Shown here piece by piece: positions 56,380 through 64,000 of a stretch of 64,000 nt of DNA. How positions within the stretch are numbered: position 1 is the first letter of the stretch; each line of letters starts with the position of its first letter. Both the position numbers and the translations under genes were made by a program. The notes below the pieces were generated by a model. That model was not told the origin of the DNA and made no database searches. It saw only the letters and a list, made by a program, of their open reading frames with translations. Source of the stretch: Magnetococcus marinus MC-1 (GTDB taxonomy: Bacteria > Pseudomonadota > Magnetococcia > Magnetococcales > Magnetococcaceae). The stretch lies in NCBI RefSeq assembly GCF_000014865.1, contig NC_008576.1:4121001-4185000 (forward strand), in the 5' to 3' direction.

Positions 56380-58437
56380 TTAAGGGGCCTCTTTAAAAAA
56401 GCCGCGCAGCTGGTTAAGGAGTTGAGCCTTGCGTATGGGCTTGGTCAAATGGAGACTACAGCCCGCCTCTATGCTCTTCTCTAAATCCCCCTCCAAGGCA
56501 TGGGCCGTCAGCGCCACAATGGGCACCGGCTCGCGCCCCTGCTGCCGCTCCCACTGGCGGATGGAGCGCGTCGCCGCATAGCCATCCAGCACCGGCATCT
56601 GCATATCCATCAAAATAAGATCGTAGGCATCCTGTTTGGCCATCGCCACCCCTTCGGCACCATTTTGGGCAATGCTCACTTGATAAGGGCTAGCTTTTAA
56701 ATAAGCGACAATAAGCTGCTGGTTGTCCACAGAGTCCTCAACCAGCAACACTTTGCGCGGCACATCAACCGACCACTCCGCCGCTTCATCCTGCATCTGC
56801 CGCCGTTCAAGTTCTGTAACCTCCTGGTAGGGCAAGGTAAAGATAAAACAACTACCCACCCCATCCTCGCTCTCTACCCAGATACGCCCCCCCATCAACA
56901 CCACCAGCTGCTTGCAGATAGCCAAACCCAAACCGCTGCCACCATAACGCCGCGTCAGACCCGATTCAGCCTGCGTAAATTTATCAAAAATATGCAAAAG
57001 CTGATCGGCATGTAGACCAATCCCGCTATCCCTAACCTCAATACGTAAGTAGGTGGCATCCTCGGGATCCCGACGCACCACCACCACCACCTGCCCCCGC
57101 TCCGTAAATTTAAGAGCGTTCCCCAATAGATTGGTCAATACCTGCCTTAGCCGTCCACTGTCCCCCAAAATATGGGTGGCCAAGCCCTGCTCCCACTCAC
57201 TCACCAGCGCGATCCCTTTCTCATGGTAAGGGAGTTGAAAGAAACCCAGCAGATCCTCTACCAAAGACCGTAAATCCATAGGCGCCATATGGAGGGTTAA
57301 GCGCTTCTCCTCAATGCGGGATATGTCTAAAATATTATTGATCAACTCCAACAGGGCACTACCGGCCTGTTGCAAGCGGGCCAACTGCTGGCGCTGTTCA
57401 GGCTCTTGCACCGTCTCCAGCAGAATATCACTCATGCCCAGCACCACGTTCATTGGGGTGCGAATCTCATGGCTCATGGTCGCGTAAAATTCACTCTTTA
57501 CCCGATCAGCCGCCTGGGCATCCTGCAAGGCCTGTTGCAGGATGTGTTGGTGCCGCGCCACGCCAATCAACCACAGGTAGACCAACCCACCAGCCAGCAT
57601 TCCTCCCCCAATACCGGCACCCCATATCACGGGCACATAGGGCGAATCCTGATCCCACCCGTTTAAGGGCTCGGCCGCCAATTGCCAACGACCATCGGGC
57701 AGTTGCACATTTTGCAGGACAGCTCGCTCATTAAACAGTTCACCCTCACCCGAGATCAGATCTCCCTGCGCCCCCAGCCCGTCACGCCCACGAATGGCCA
57801 GTTTAATCTGCTTGGATACCTCATAGATACCCGCCGTAGTAAACAGCTTATCTTTATCAATGACCGTGCTTGCCAACCCCCAGTAAGCCCCTTTTTTTCC
57901 ATCCATTCCCGTGCGATAGATGGGTGTTCGGCTAATAAACGCTTCCCCACCCTGCACCAATTTTACCGGACCGGCCACCACCGTACGCCGTTCGCTAATG
58001 GCCAACTGCACCGCAGGCCACTGCTTGGCATTTTTGCGATAGTCCAACCCTAACGCCCGCTCGTTACCGCTAAGGGGATAGATGTAGCTAAGCACATTGT
58101 CAGGGGCCAAACCTAAATTTCGAATATTGCGACTCTGCGCAATGATTTCGCGGGCCATAAGCTGGAAATTTTGCTGACTTATGTTTGGCTCAATGGCCAC
58201 ATAGGCCAGCAGACCCATGGTGAGGTGAAAGCTAAGATTAATCTCATTTTCTAAAAGACCTCGCAGTTGGCTGAGCTGTTCTAACACGGTTACCCGCAAC
58301 TGGTTTTGGTAGCGGCCATTTTCCTGCACAGCCAATAAACCGGTTAACAACAGACTCAACAGCAGGGTCAAACCCCCTGAGAGCACCACCCGATTTGGTG
58401 CCCTAAAGCTACGTGTGGATGTGCTTGCTCGATCCAT
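56380..58437 (-). CDS. CHASE-domain hybrid sensor histidine kinase
   Basis: A 685-residue membrane kinase. A first helix ([17 protein letters not shown]) and a second ([20 protein letters not shown]) bracket a CHASE extracellular sensor ([33 protein letters not shown]). HisKA has His323 in TMSHEIRTP, the ATPase has [12 protein letters not shown] and GGSGLGLAI, and a C-terminal receiver has Asp611 in [18 protein letters not shown] sensors bind small molecules; the ligand is unknown. It appears monocistronic. Confidence 0.93.
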   Translation of the reverse strand: MDRASTSTRSFRAPNRVVLSGGLTLLLSLLLTGLLAVQENGRYQNQLRVTVLEQLSQLRGLLENEINLSFHLTMGLLAYVAIEPNISQQNFQLMAREIIAQSRNIRNLGLAPDNVLSYIYPLSGNERALGLDYRKNAKQWPAVQLAISERRTVVAGPVKLVQGGEAFISRTPIYRTGMDGKKGAYWGLASTVIDKDKLFTTAGIYEVSKQIKLAIRGRDGLGAQGDLISGEGELFNERAVLQNVQLPDGRWQLAAEPLNGWDQDSPYVPVIWGAGIGGGMLAGGLVYLWLIGVARHQHILQQALQDAQAADRVKSEFYATMSHEIRTPMNVVLGMSDILLETVQEPEQRQQLARLQQAGSALLELINNILDISRIEEKRLTLHMAPMDLRSLVEDLLGFFQLPYHEKGIALVSEWEQGLATHILGDSGRLRQVLTNLLGNALKFTERGQVVVVVRRDPEDATYLRIEVRDSGIGLHADQLLHIFDKFTQAESGLTRRYGGSGLGLAICKQLVVLMGGRIWVESEDGVGSCFIFTLPYQEVTELERRQMQDEAAEWSVDVPRKVLLVEDSVDNQQLIVAYLKASPYQVSIAQNGAEGVAMAKQDAYDLILMDMQMPVLDGYAATRSIRQWERQQGREPVPIVALTAHALEGDLEKSIEAGCSLHLTKPIRKAQLLNQLRGFFKEAP

Positions 58438-58694
58438 GGTTACCCATCGTGTTTAATGATCCACCTATTTTCAACACAAGGGTACGATTCTACCGGATTA
58501 CTCCGCTGCAATAACAGTGCTAAAATGGATCGCAGCGGCGACCCTGTTCGATCTCCATAATGGGTTCCAACCCAGCGCAGCCACACGCCTCCCTGGCGCA
58601 AACGGGTAGCTAGGCTATAAACAGACGCAGGCTCACCTCCACTACAGAACCCGATCCCAACCATCGCCGTTGCCGACAAACCGCAGGATCGGGC

Positions 58695-60251
58695 TTAAAA
58701 CAGCCGGGCCAGCAGGTGGGTGACGGGACCCCACAGGGTGACACCCAGCAGGGTGCCCCACATTAACTCCCGCGCCCAGCCGTTGAGGCCCGCCAGAAAG
58801 CGTTTGAGTCCCACCACAAAAAACAGCAGTCCCAGTGTACTCGCGGGTAAAAGAATGGGGGTCATGGACCATTTTGGCGTGCCCTGCCCCAACAGCAACA
58901 GCATGGTGAAGGAGACCGCAAACATCCCAGCCACCAGCATGGTATAGGGGCCTTCACGGGCCCCCAGTACCCGCCCTTCAGGGGGTGGACCCAGCGCATG
59001 TTCTTGCCCCGTCATCACCCAAACAGCCATCAGCACCATACCCACAAAGGGGAAAAACAGGCCCCGTAGCTGATGCCACGCCGCCGACTCTAACTGATCC
59101 AGGTGACGCACCACCCCCGGCTCAATGGCGACACGGGCTAAGGTGGTGGTATCGCTCCATAGGGTGGGCAGCACCTGCATGGGGGCATGCTCCGGTTGCC
59201 ACTGCCAAGCCCCTTGCGGGTTTTCAACCACGGCGTGGGCTTGACGGCCATCCCCCAAGCCCAGCACCACCAGCACCACCAGTAGCAGCCCCGTCAACCA
59301 TGGCATCAAGCCTAGCCCAGACCAGTGGTAGCGCCAACGTGCCCACAGCAAAAATCCCAACAGCGGCACCACCACCACCGGCCACAGCAGTGGCACCGTA
59401 ATGGCGCAGAGCAGCAGCAACAGGGCGGGCATGGGCAGATCCCATAGACGCAGCGGTGCAGACTGTTTTAAGCGATCATTAAACCACAGCAACCACACCA
59501 GCAGCCCCCCCAGCAACAGCAGGCTATTACCATCGGCCAAACCCAGCAGCTGCAACCCCCCCAGCTGCATCTGCACTGGCAGCAGACTCCAGCAACTCTG
59601 CCCAACCATCACCACCGCCAGCCCCATCCATTGCCGATTACCCTTGAGCCCAAACCAACGCATCAAGCCAAAGAGGGTCAGGCCCAACATCCAGCCATGG
59701 GCCGCCAGCCATGCCGTTTGACTGGTGGCCGTCACCCCTAGCAAGGTTGGCCAACTCTGTAACACACAGTTGGCCGTGCCCAGCCATTGCTGATGGCTCA
59801 CCATCCACACGCTCAGCTTGGCCTGCTCGCTCCATAACTGCGTCAGTGCCACACCGGCCCCAGCTTGAGGCTCGACCACGGGCATGTTCCATGGCAGCAG
59901 GGCCAATACCAACACCAGGGTTGCGCCCAGTTGTAGCAGCACCTCGCCATCCACCGCTTTACGCAGCTTTTTCCACACCAGCAAACCATCGGCCCGCCGC
60001 CACCACAACAGCCCGCTCAATGTCAACAACCCCAACCCCAGCAGCCACCCCAGACTTCCCGCTGGCAGCGGCCAACTGAGCAGTCGGCTGACCACCATCC
60101 ATAGCCCCATGGCGCTAAAATAACCCGCCCCTAGCTGCAAGGCCAAAGGGTTGTTGATGGCACCGGGCACGCTCCAACGGTAGAGCAGCGCACCCGTTGC
60201 CGTGAGTAGGAGCACTGTCACCCCTACCACCAACCAGAAGATCCAAAGCAT
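58695..60251 (-). CDS. unknown polytopic membrane protein
   Basis: A 518-residue, very hydrophobic protein with at least ten predicted helices (for example LWIFWLVVGVTVLLLTATG, GWLLGLGLLTLSGLLW, LLLLGGLLVWLLWF). A soluble-looking loop near residues 340-400 contains AWQWQPEHAPMQVLPTLW. The pattern recalls glycosyltransferase-39/O-antigen-type membrane proteins, but no catalytic DE motif was found, so I leave it unnamed. GGAG lies eight bases before the ATG. The 58438-58694 gap holds no convincing gene. Confidence 0.75.
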   Translation of the reverse strand: MLWIFWLVVGVTVLLLTATGALLYRWSVPGAINNPLALQLGAGYFSAMGLWMVVSRLLSWPLPAGSLGWLLGLGLLTLSGLLWWRRADGLLVWKKLRKAVDGEVLLQLGATLVLVLALLPWNMPVVEPQAGAGVALTQLWSEQAKLSVWMVSHQQWLGTANCVLQSWPTLLGVTATSQTAWLAAHGWMLGLTLFGLMRWFGLKGNRQWMGLAVVMVGQSCWSLLPVQMQLGGLQLLGLADGNSLLLLGGLLVWLLWFNDRLKQSAPLRLWDLPMPALLLLLCAITVPLLWPVVVVPLLGFLLWARWRYHWSGLGLMPWLTGLLLVVLVVLGLGDGRQAHAVVENPQGAWQWQPEHAPMQVLPTLWSDTTTLARVAIEPGVVRHLDQLESAAWHQLRGLFFPFVGMVLMAVWVMTGQEHALGPPPEGRVLGAREGPYTMLVAGMFAVSFTMLLLLGQGTPKWSMTPILLPASTLGLLFFVVGLKRFLAGLNGWARELMWGTLLGVTLWGPVTHLLARLF

Positions 60252-60263
60252 GGTGTCGACTCC

Positions 60264-60302
60264 AAAAAAAAGGCCGCTCCGAAATGCACTCTCGAAACGG
60301 CT
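60264..60302 (-). terminator. Rho-independent terminator of the IscA-type gene
   Basis: On the minus strand, GCCGTTTCGA pairs with TCGGAGCGGC (two wobble pairs) and is followed by CTTTTTTTT (60264-60271). It ends the transcript of the gene at 60409-60753, about 100 bp after its stop. Confidence 0.8.
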
Positions 60303-60408
60303 GCCACAGGCTGGAGAAAGAAAGGTGTACGCAAATGTGCGCGATTAAGGGGCCTCTCTCGTAACAAAGGCAGAATGCACCCTTGGGTCTATTAAGGACG
60401 CGCCTTAA

Positions 60409-60753
60409 TTATTCGACCTCGGCAATTTGGTGAATTTCAAAAGAGTTACCACAGCCGCAGCTGCTAGAGGCATTGGGGTTATCAAAGACAAACTTGCTCT
60501 CCATCATGGTCTCTTTAAAATCAATGGTCATGCCTTTGATGTAGGGAATAGAGACCGGATCGGTATAAATTTTTACGCCGTCAATGGTGATCAGTTCATC
60601 CCCGTCCACTAAGGCTTTGCACAGCTCAACCTCGTAGCGAAACCCCGAACATCCACCACTGTTAATGCCCACCCGCAGACCCAACACCGGCTCTTCAGAA
60701 TAACGAATAAAACGTTTGGCAGCTTTGACAGCCCCAGGTGTCAACTGAAACAT
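60409..60753 (-). CDS. iron-sulfur cluster assembly protein, IscA/ErpA type
   Basis: A 114-residue A-type carrier that passes Fe-S clusters to apoproteins. The three conserved cysteines are in GINSGGCSGFRYE and ASSSCGCGNSFE. The start at 60753 has AAGGAG upstream. The isc/suf genes are not nearby, so it could be ErpA-like or a free-standing A-type; the C-terminal CGC fits both. An AT-rich palindrome lies upstream. Confidence 0.9.
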   Translation of the reverse strand: MFQLTPGAVKAAKRFIRYSEEPVLGLRVGINSGGCSGFRYEVELCKALVDGDELITIDGVKIYTDPVSIPYIKGMTIDFKETMMESKFVFDNPNASSSCGCGNSFEIHQIAEVE

Positions 60754-60851
60754 GCTTCTCTCCTTGTGGGGATCGCCCACCGATGGAAATCAGGTTAACC
60801 AACACCCTCACATGGCACAACAAACGCAACGGGCATACCAAAGATATAATG

Positions 60852-60868
60852 ATATATTTCAAATATAT
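60852..60868. promoter_or_regulatory. AT-rich palindrome upstream of the IscA-type gene
   Basis: ATATATTT (60852-60859) and AAATATAT (60861-60868) mirror each other in a strongly AT-rich 50-bp patch between two metal-related genes. It may be part of a promoter or a binding site; no regulator is assigned. Confidence 0.35.
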
Positions 60869-61024
60869 ATAGATTATATTATTGTTTTGTTTCAGACGAT
60901 TTGTCGGTTTTGCAAGGTTTACGACACAACAAACCCCAGGCAACCCCAGCGGGCAGAGGCCCCTTGTGGCAGGCAAAACCGGGCCACCACCGCAAGCGTA
61001 GGCTGAGCGTAGCAGTGGCCCACC

Positions 61025-61507
61025 TTAACCAAAGGGATCGTCTGGATCGAAACTTTGTAAACTCAAGCTCAGCATATTGGTTTGGTTGCGTGATTCTGCC
61101 TCAGCCTGTTGAGAAAAGAGTGTTGTGACGGCATAACCATCCTCTTCTACCGCATGAAAGGCGAACCAATCCCCCAGCACGGCGAGAATGCTCTCCACCG
61201 TCTCTTTTTCCTGTTCCAACTGAAAAATATAGTGATTTAGTGCACCGAGCAGCTCTCCATGGCGCTTTTGATGGTGCGTCAGCTGGTGGTCAGACAAACC
61301 ATGCTCGCGATAAAGATTCTCTTCCGAGTGAAAGTGAAAAGCGGCAAACAGTTGGATCTCTTGCAGTAAGCGTACTTGTCGGGGCAAGCTTTTGCTGTTG
61401 CGCAGGGCGGGCGTCAAACGCGCCAGTAGATCCACAAAAAAGGCGTGTTGCAGATCAATTTCATCCAACCCGGTAACAAACGCAGGATTGATGGAGAGGG
61501 TTTTCAT
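61025..61507 (-). CDS. bacteriohemerythrin
   Basis: A 160-residue oxygen-binding di-iron protein. Ligands are visible: His in LQHAFF (about residue 21), HFHSE (HxxxE), HHQKRH (HxxxH) and HAVEED (HxxxxD). The tail of about 30 residues beyond the four-helix bundle (NMLSLSLQSFDPDDPFG) is unusual. Such proteins are common in motile microaerophiles, where they sense or store oxygen. It has no fused signalling domain here. Confidence 0.93.
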   Translation of the reverse strand: MKTLSINPAFVTGLDEIDLQHAFFVDLLARLTPALRNSKSLPRQVRLLQEIQLFAAFHFHSEENLYREHGLSDHQLTHHQKRHGELLGALNHYIFQLEQEKETVESILAVLGDWFAFHAVEEDGYAVTTLFSQQAEAESRNQTNMLSLSLQSFDPDDPFG

Positions 61508-62021
61508 GATTGTGCGCTCCTTGCACCGCTTTGACGGACCGTTTCTTCAGCATCTTCACGCTAGCCGCACTTCTCATTTTACCCTATTTAGGGGGTTACG
61601 TAACACCGTTTGGAAATTTTTACACACATCTTAATCCATCTCTGTAACCCATCCAAACAACCGGCCTCCCTCTATGGTTATACGCCGTTTTTTGCTGGCC
61701 AACGTTTTGTGCTTCCGCCTCGCCTTATCCCTGACGTACTTGTTTACCTTAAAGCCGGGCAAAGCCGTCTAACTGGGGGTAAGATTTCATTTTCTTACCC
61801 GTATCAACCCGCTATAGTGGGTCAACCCTGCCTCCCCACCCATGGCGTTTGGGGATCGAATCGGTATAAAGGGACGGGCAAACCGCACTCAGCCACCGCG
61901 CCGAGAGCAATGCATCGCTCACGCATATGGTTAAACAGCATGGCGTGCCATGGCATGCTTTATCCCAAACCCGACACCCTGCAACCCAACGGCTGCTCCG
62001 GTGTGGAAAAGCGTACAGCTT
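61508..62021. other. non-coding stretch before the kinase gene
   Basis: No convincing gene. A hairpin GGGTAAG/CTTACCC (61777-61783 and 61794-61800) and the palindrome GTTACGTAAC near 61595 are the only structures noted. The promoter of the kinase gene should be here. Frame-open sequence from 61950 lies upstream of the chosen kinase start. Confidence 0.4.
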
Positions 62022-63944
62022 ATGTTACAACCACCGCTCCCTCCCGGCTTTAAGCTGACCCGCTACACCCTTGATAAGGTGATGGCAACAGGCACCTATG
62101 CCATTGCCTATCTGGCCCAGCGTACAAGCCACGCGGTGGTGATTAAAGAGTTTTTTCCCAAGGCGCAAATCTACCGTGATGAGGCGGGCAACGTAACCCC
62201 TAATCGTGGGGATGTGGGGTATTTTAAGCATAACCGCAGCCGCTTTCGTCATGAAGCTGAACTGCTCGCTCGGTTACACCACCCTGGTATTATCCCTCTG
62301 GAGGAGAGCTTTGATGCCCTCGGCACCAGCTATCTGGTCATGCCCTATGTTGCGGGCGAAAATCTGCACCAACGCATCCGCCGTCGCCCGCTGCATGAAG
62401 GCGAGCTCCACGCCCTGCTGGTCGCCCTTGCCCAAGGGTTGATCGCTGTTCATGAGGCTGGCTATTGCCATCTGGATATCAAGCCAAATAATGTTTTATT
62501 GCAGCAGGATGGGTCTCCGGTACTCATTGATTTTGGAGCAGCTTGGCACCAAAAAGAGCTGGAACGGGGACGCGCCGACCCCCTTTTTACCCGCGACTAT
62601 AGCCCCTATGAACTGTTTACCAAACAGCATGTGGGCTGCCACAGCGACCTTTATAGTCTTGGTGCCCTTGCCTACCGGCTGCTCACTGGCCATGCACCGG
62701 TTTGCAGTCAGATCCGGCACTATCACTTACACAAGCTGGGCAGCGACCCCCAGCGCCCTTTGCACAAAGATTTTGCCCACCGCTACAGCCGCGCTCTCTT
62801 GGATGCCATTGATACAGCCCTAATCTTAGAGAGCACCCAACGCCCCGGCGATCTACATCACTGGCTTACACACCACCTACAGCCCCGCTATCGTGGCAGC
62901 GACCACCCCCACCCCATGCTGCTAGAGGGTGATCGACAGCTTTACGCCGAGCGGCCAGATGAAGCGCTACAAGCCTATCAAAGTGCCGCTCAGGCGGGGG
63001 ATTATGCGGCCCATCGTGCCATCGCCAACCTGCTCAAGGCGGATAAAGCGCACCCATCTACCATTCATGCAGCGTTGCTGGCGGGTAGTATGGCAGGGGA
63101 TGCTGGCTGCGCGGTGCTGTTGGGTGCGCTGCTGCGGGATCATCCCAAGCTGGCCCAGCCACCCGAGCACACCCCTATAGCCTTTTACCAACAGGCGGCC
63201 AAATTGGGCAATCGCAAGGGCATGTATCGTTATGCCCATCTGTTGCTCAAACAGGCCCGCGCCAAGGCGGGACAGCCACAGGCATTGATTAAGGGCATTC
63301 ATTGGCTACGCCGGGCCGCCCAAATGGGCTACGCCGAAGCACAGTGGCGGCTGTTTCAGGAGTTACAGGATAAACAGCTACCCTCGCTTCCCCCCGAGCA
63401 CCCTTTTGATTGGCTCCAGATGGTTGCCTTTCAAGAGTGGCCTAAAGCAGCTCTGCGACTGGCTGGCTGGTACGAAGCAGGCGATGCCCCCCTGCCTGAG
63501 GTTGATCTAAGCCAGGCCTACTATTGGTACCGTCAGGCTGCTTTGCATGGAGCCTTGCAAGGCCAGTTAATGCTGGCACAAGGCTTTTTACAGGGCCGTG
63601 GGGTGGCACGGGACCCCAAACAAGCCTTTTACTGGTTTGAGGTGGCGGCTCAACAGCAGAGCGAGCAGGCCTATTACCATATGGCGTTACAGTTGCACAA
63701 AGGGCATGGGGTGATCCGTGATCGCAACCGGGCCCGCACGCTCTTTCAACAAGCTGCCCAAGGGGGTTACGGCCCGGCGCAAAAGCGGTTGGGGGATATG
63801 CTGGCACGGGGTGAAGGCGGGCCACGTCAGGTGGGTGAGGCCATTAAGTGGTATATGCAAGCAGCCGCTCAACAGGTGGAGGGTGCCCAACAAGCCCTAC
63901 AGCGGCTGTTGATTCTGCGCCTTCCCCAACCGCCCGCAGGTTAA
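62022..63944 (+). CDS. serine/threonine protein kinase fused to Sel1 repeats
   Basis: A 640-residue protein. The N-terminal 280 residues are a eukaryotic-type kinase: KVMATGTYAIAYLA glycine-like loop, VVIKEFFP with the ATP lysine, catalytic CHLDIKPNNVLL near residue 150, and LIDFGAAWH. Substitution of DFG context (IDFGAA) is intact. The C-terminal half has about six Sel1/TPR-like units (YYWYRQAALHGALQGQLMLA, FYWFEVAAQQQSEQAYYHMA), which should bind partner proteins. No membrane helix is seen. The start is uncertain: 62022 and 61950 are both possible. The window ends 56 bp after the stop. Confidence 0.85.
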   Translation: MLQPPLPPGFKLTRYTLDKVMATGTYAIAYLAQRTSHAVVIKEFFPKAQIYRDEAGNVTPNRGDVGYFKHNRSRFRHEAELLARLHHPGIIPLEESFDALGTSYLVMPYVAGENLHQRIRRRPLHEGELHALLVALAQGLIAVHEAGYCHLDIKPNNVLLQQDGSPVLIDFGAAWHQKELERGRADPLFTRDYSPYELFTKQHVGCHSDLYSLGALAYRLLTGHAPVCSQIRHYHLHKLGSDPQRPLHKDFAHRYSRALLDAIDTALILESTQRPGDLHHWLTHHLQPRYRGSDHPHPMLLEGDRQLYAERPDEALQAYQSAAQAGDYAAHRAIANLLKADKAHPSTIHAALLAGSMAGDAGCAVLLGALLRDHPKLAQPPEHTPIAFYQQAAKLGNRKGMYRYAHLLLKQARAKAGQPQALIKGIHWLRRAAQMGYAEAQWRLFQELQDKQLPSLPPEHPFDWLQMVAFQEWPKAALRLAGWYEAGDAPLPEVDLSQAYYWYRQAALHGALQGQLMLAQGFLQGRGVARDPKQAFYWFEVAAQQQSEQAYYHMALQLHKGHGVIRDRNRARTLFQQAAQGGYGPAQKRLGDMLARGEGGPRQVGEAIKWYMQAAAQQVEGAQQALQRLLILRLPQPPAG

Positions 63945-64000
63945 GGATAGGACAGATCGCGCCGCGGCGCCTTGTCAAAAAGGGAGGAAAACCAAAAAAA

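Noticed and set aside
56193-56396. Short forward reading frame upstream of the CHASE kinase 3' end
   Set aside because: 67 codons without RBS or recognisable domain; it overlaps the convergent kinase gene end.
58440-58679. Short reverse reading frame between the kinase and the membrane protein
   Set aside because: No RBS, no homology pattern, and it would cover the kinase promoter.
61610-62053. Forward reading frame of about 147 codons before the kinase gene
   Set aside because: Amino-acid make-up looks random, and it overlaps the kinase start.

Overview
The window is a chromosomal stretch of a Gram-negative bacterium. Lipopolysaccharide transport and Kdo genes (kdsD-kdsC-lptC-lptA-lptB), rpoN, secA, an octaprenyl diphosphate synthase and many hybrid sensor kinases point to Pseudomonadota. 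The compact GC-rich style, a chemoreceptor, a hemerythrin and several large phosphorelay proteins suggest a motile aquatic organism that senses oxygen or redox state. A magnetotactic coccus of the Magnetococcales type would fit, but this is inference from gene content and protein style; no marker in the window proves it.

Layout. 1-3015: the end of an ABC-2 exporter operon (minus strand), divergent from nnr (NAD(P)H-hydrate repair). 3016-5443: a structured leader and a methyl-accepting chemotaxis protein. 5683-13689: a surface-polysaccharide-like neighbourhood with a WalW-type deacetylase, two paralogous GNAT acyltransferases, a glycosyltransferase, a radical-SAM-like protein lacking its cluster cysteines, a metallo-beta-lactamase-fold hydrolase and GDP-L-fucose synthase. 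13890-14811: two small unknown genes behind a perfect 14-bp-arm inverted repeat resembling an iron-type operator. 15271-21820: an accessory island made of broken and internally deleted copies of a RAYT/IS200-like element, an AT-rich cassette of three membrane/TerB-like genes with a fourth, broken HEPN-like gene, and an IS3 orfA remnant. 21807-28109: glycosyltransferase, secA, two lipoproteins and a DciA-like gene. 28295-30904: ahcY and metK. 31084-37155: the kds/lpt/rpoN/rapZ operon. 37371-38967: a multi-CBS protein and a CoA-binding protein. 39362-46769: a three-gene signalling operon with a binding lipoprotein and two hybrid histidine kinases. 46845-53689: housekeeping genes on the minus strand (rlmH, rsfS, nadD, proA, proB, obgE, rpmA, rplU). 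53905-56013: maf, ispB and tRNA-Pro. 56380-63944: a CHASE hybrid kinase, an unknown polytopic protein, an IscA/ErpA-type protein, a hemerythrin and a kinase-Sel1 fusion.

How they work together. Cell-envelope construction (kds/lpt, glycosyltransferases, fcl) and signalling dominate. SAM supply (metK) and recycling (ahcY) sit together, as do ribosome maturation (rlmH, rsfS, obgE, rpmA, rplU) and proline synthesis (proA, proB). The most unusual parts are the repeat-flanked AT-rich cassette and its non-autonomous elements, the cysteine-less radical SAM homologue, and the long acidic tails on RsfS and Obg. All functions are read from sequence motifs; no database search was possible.
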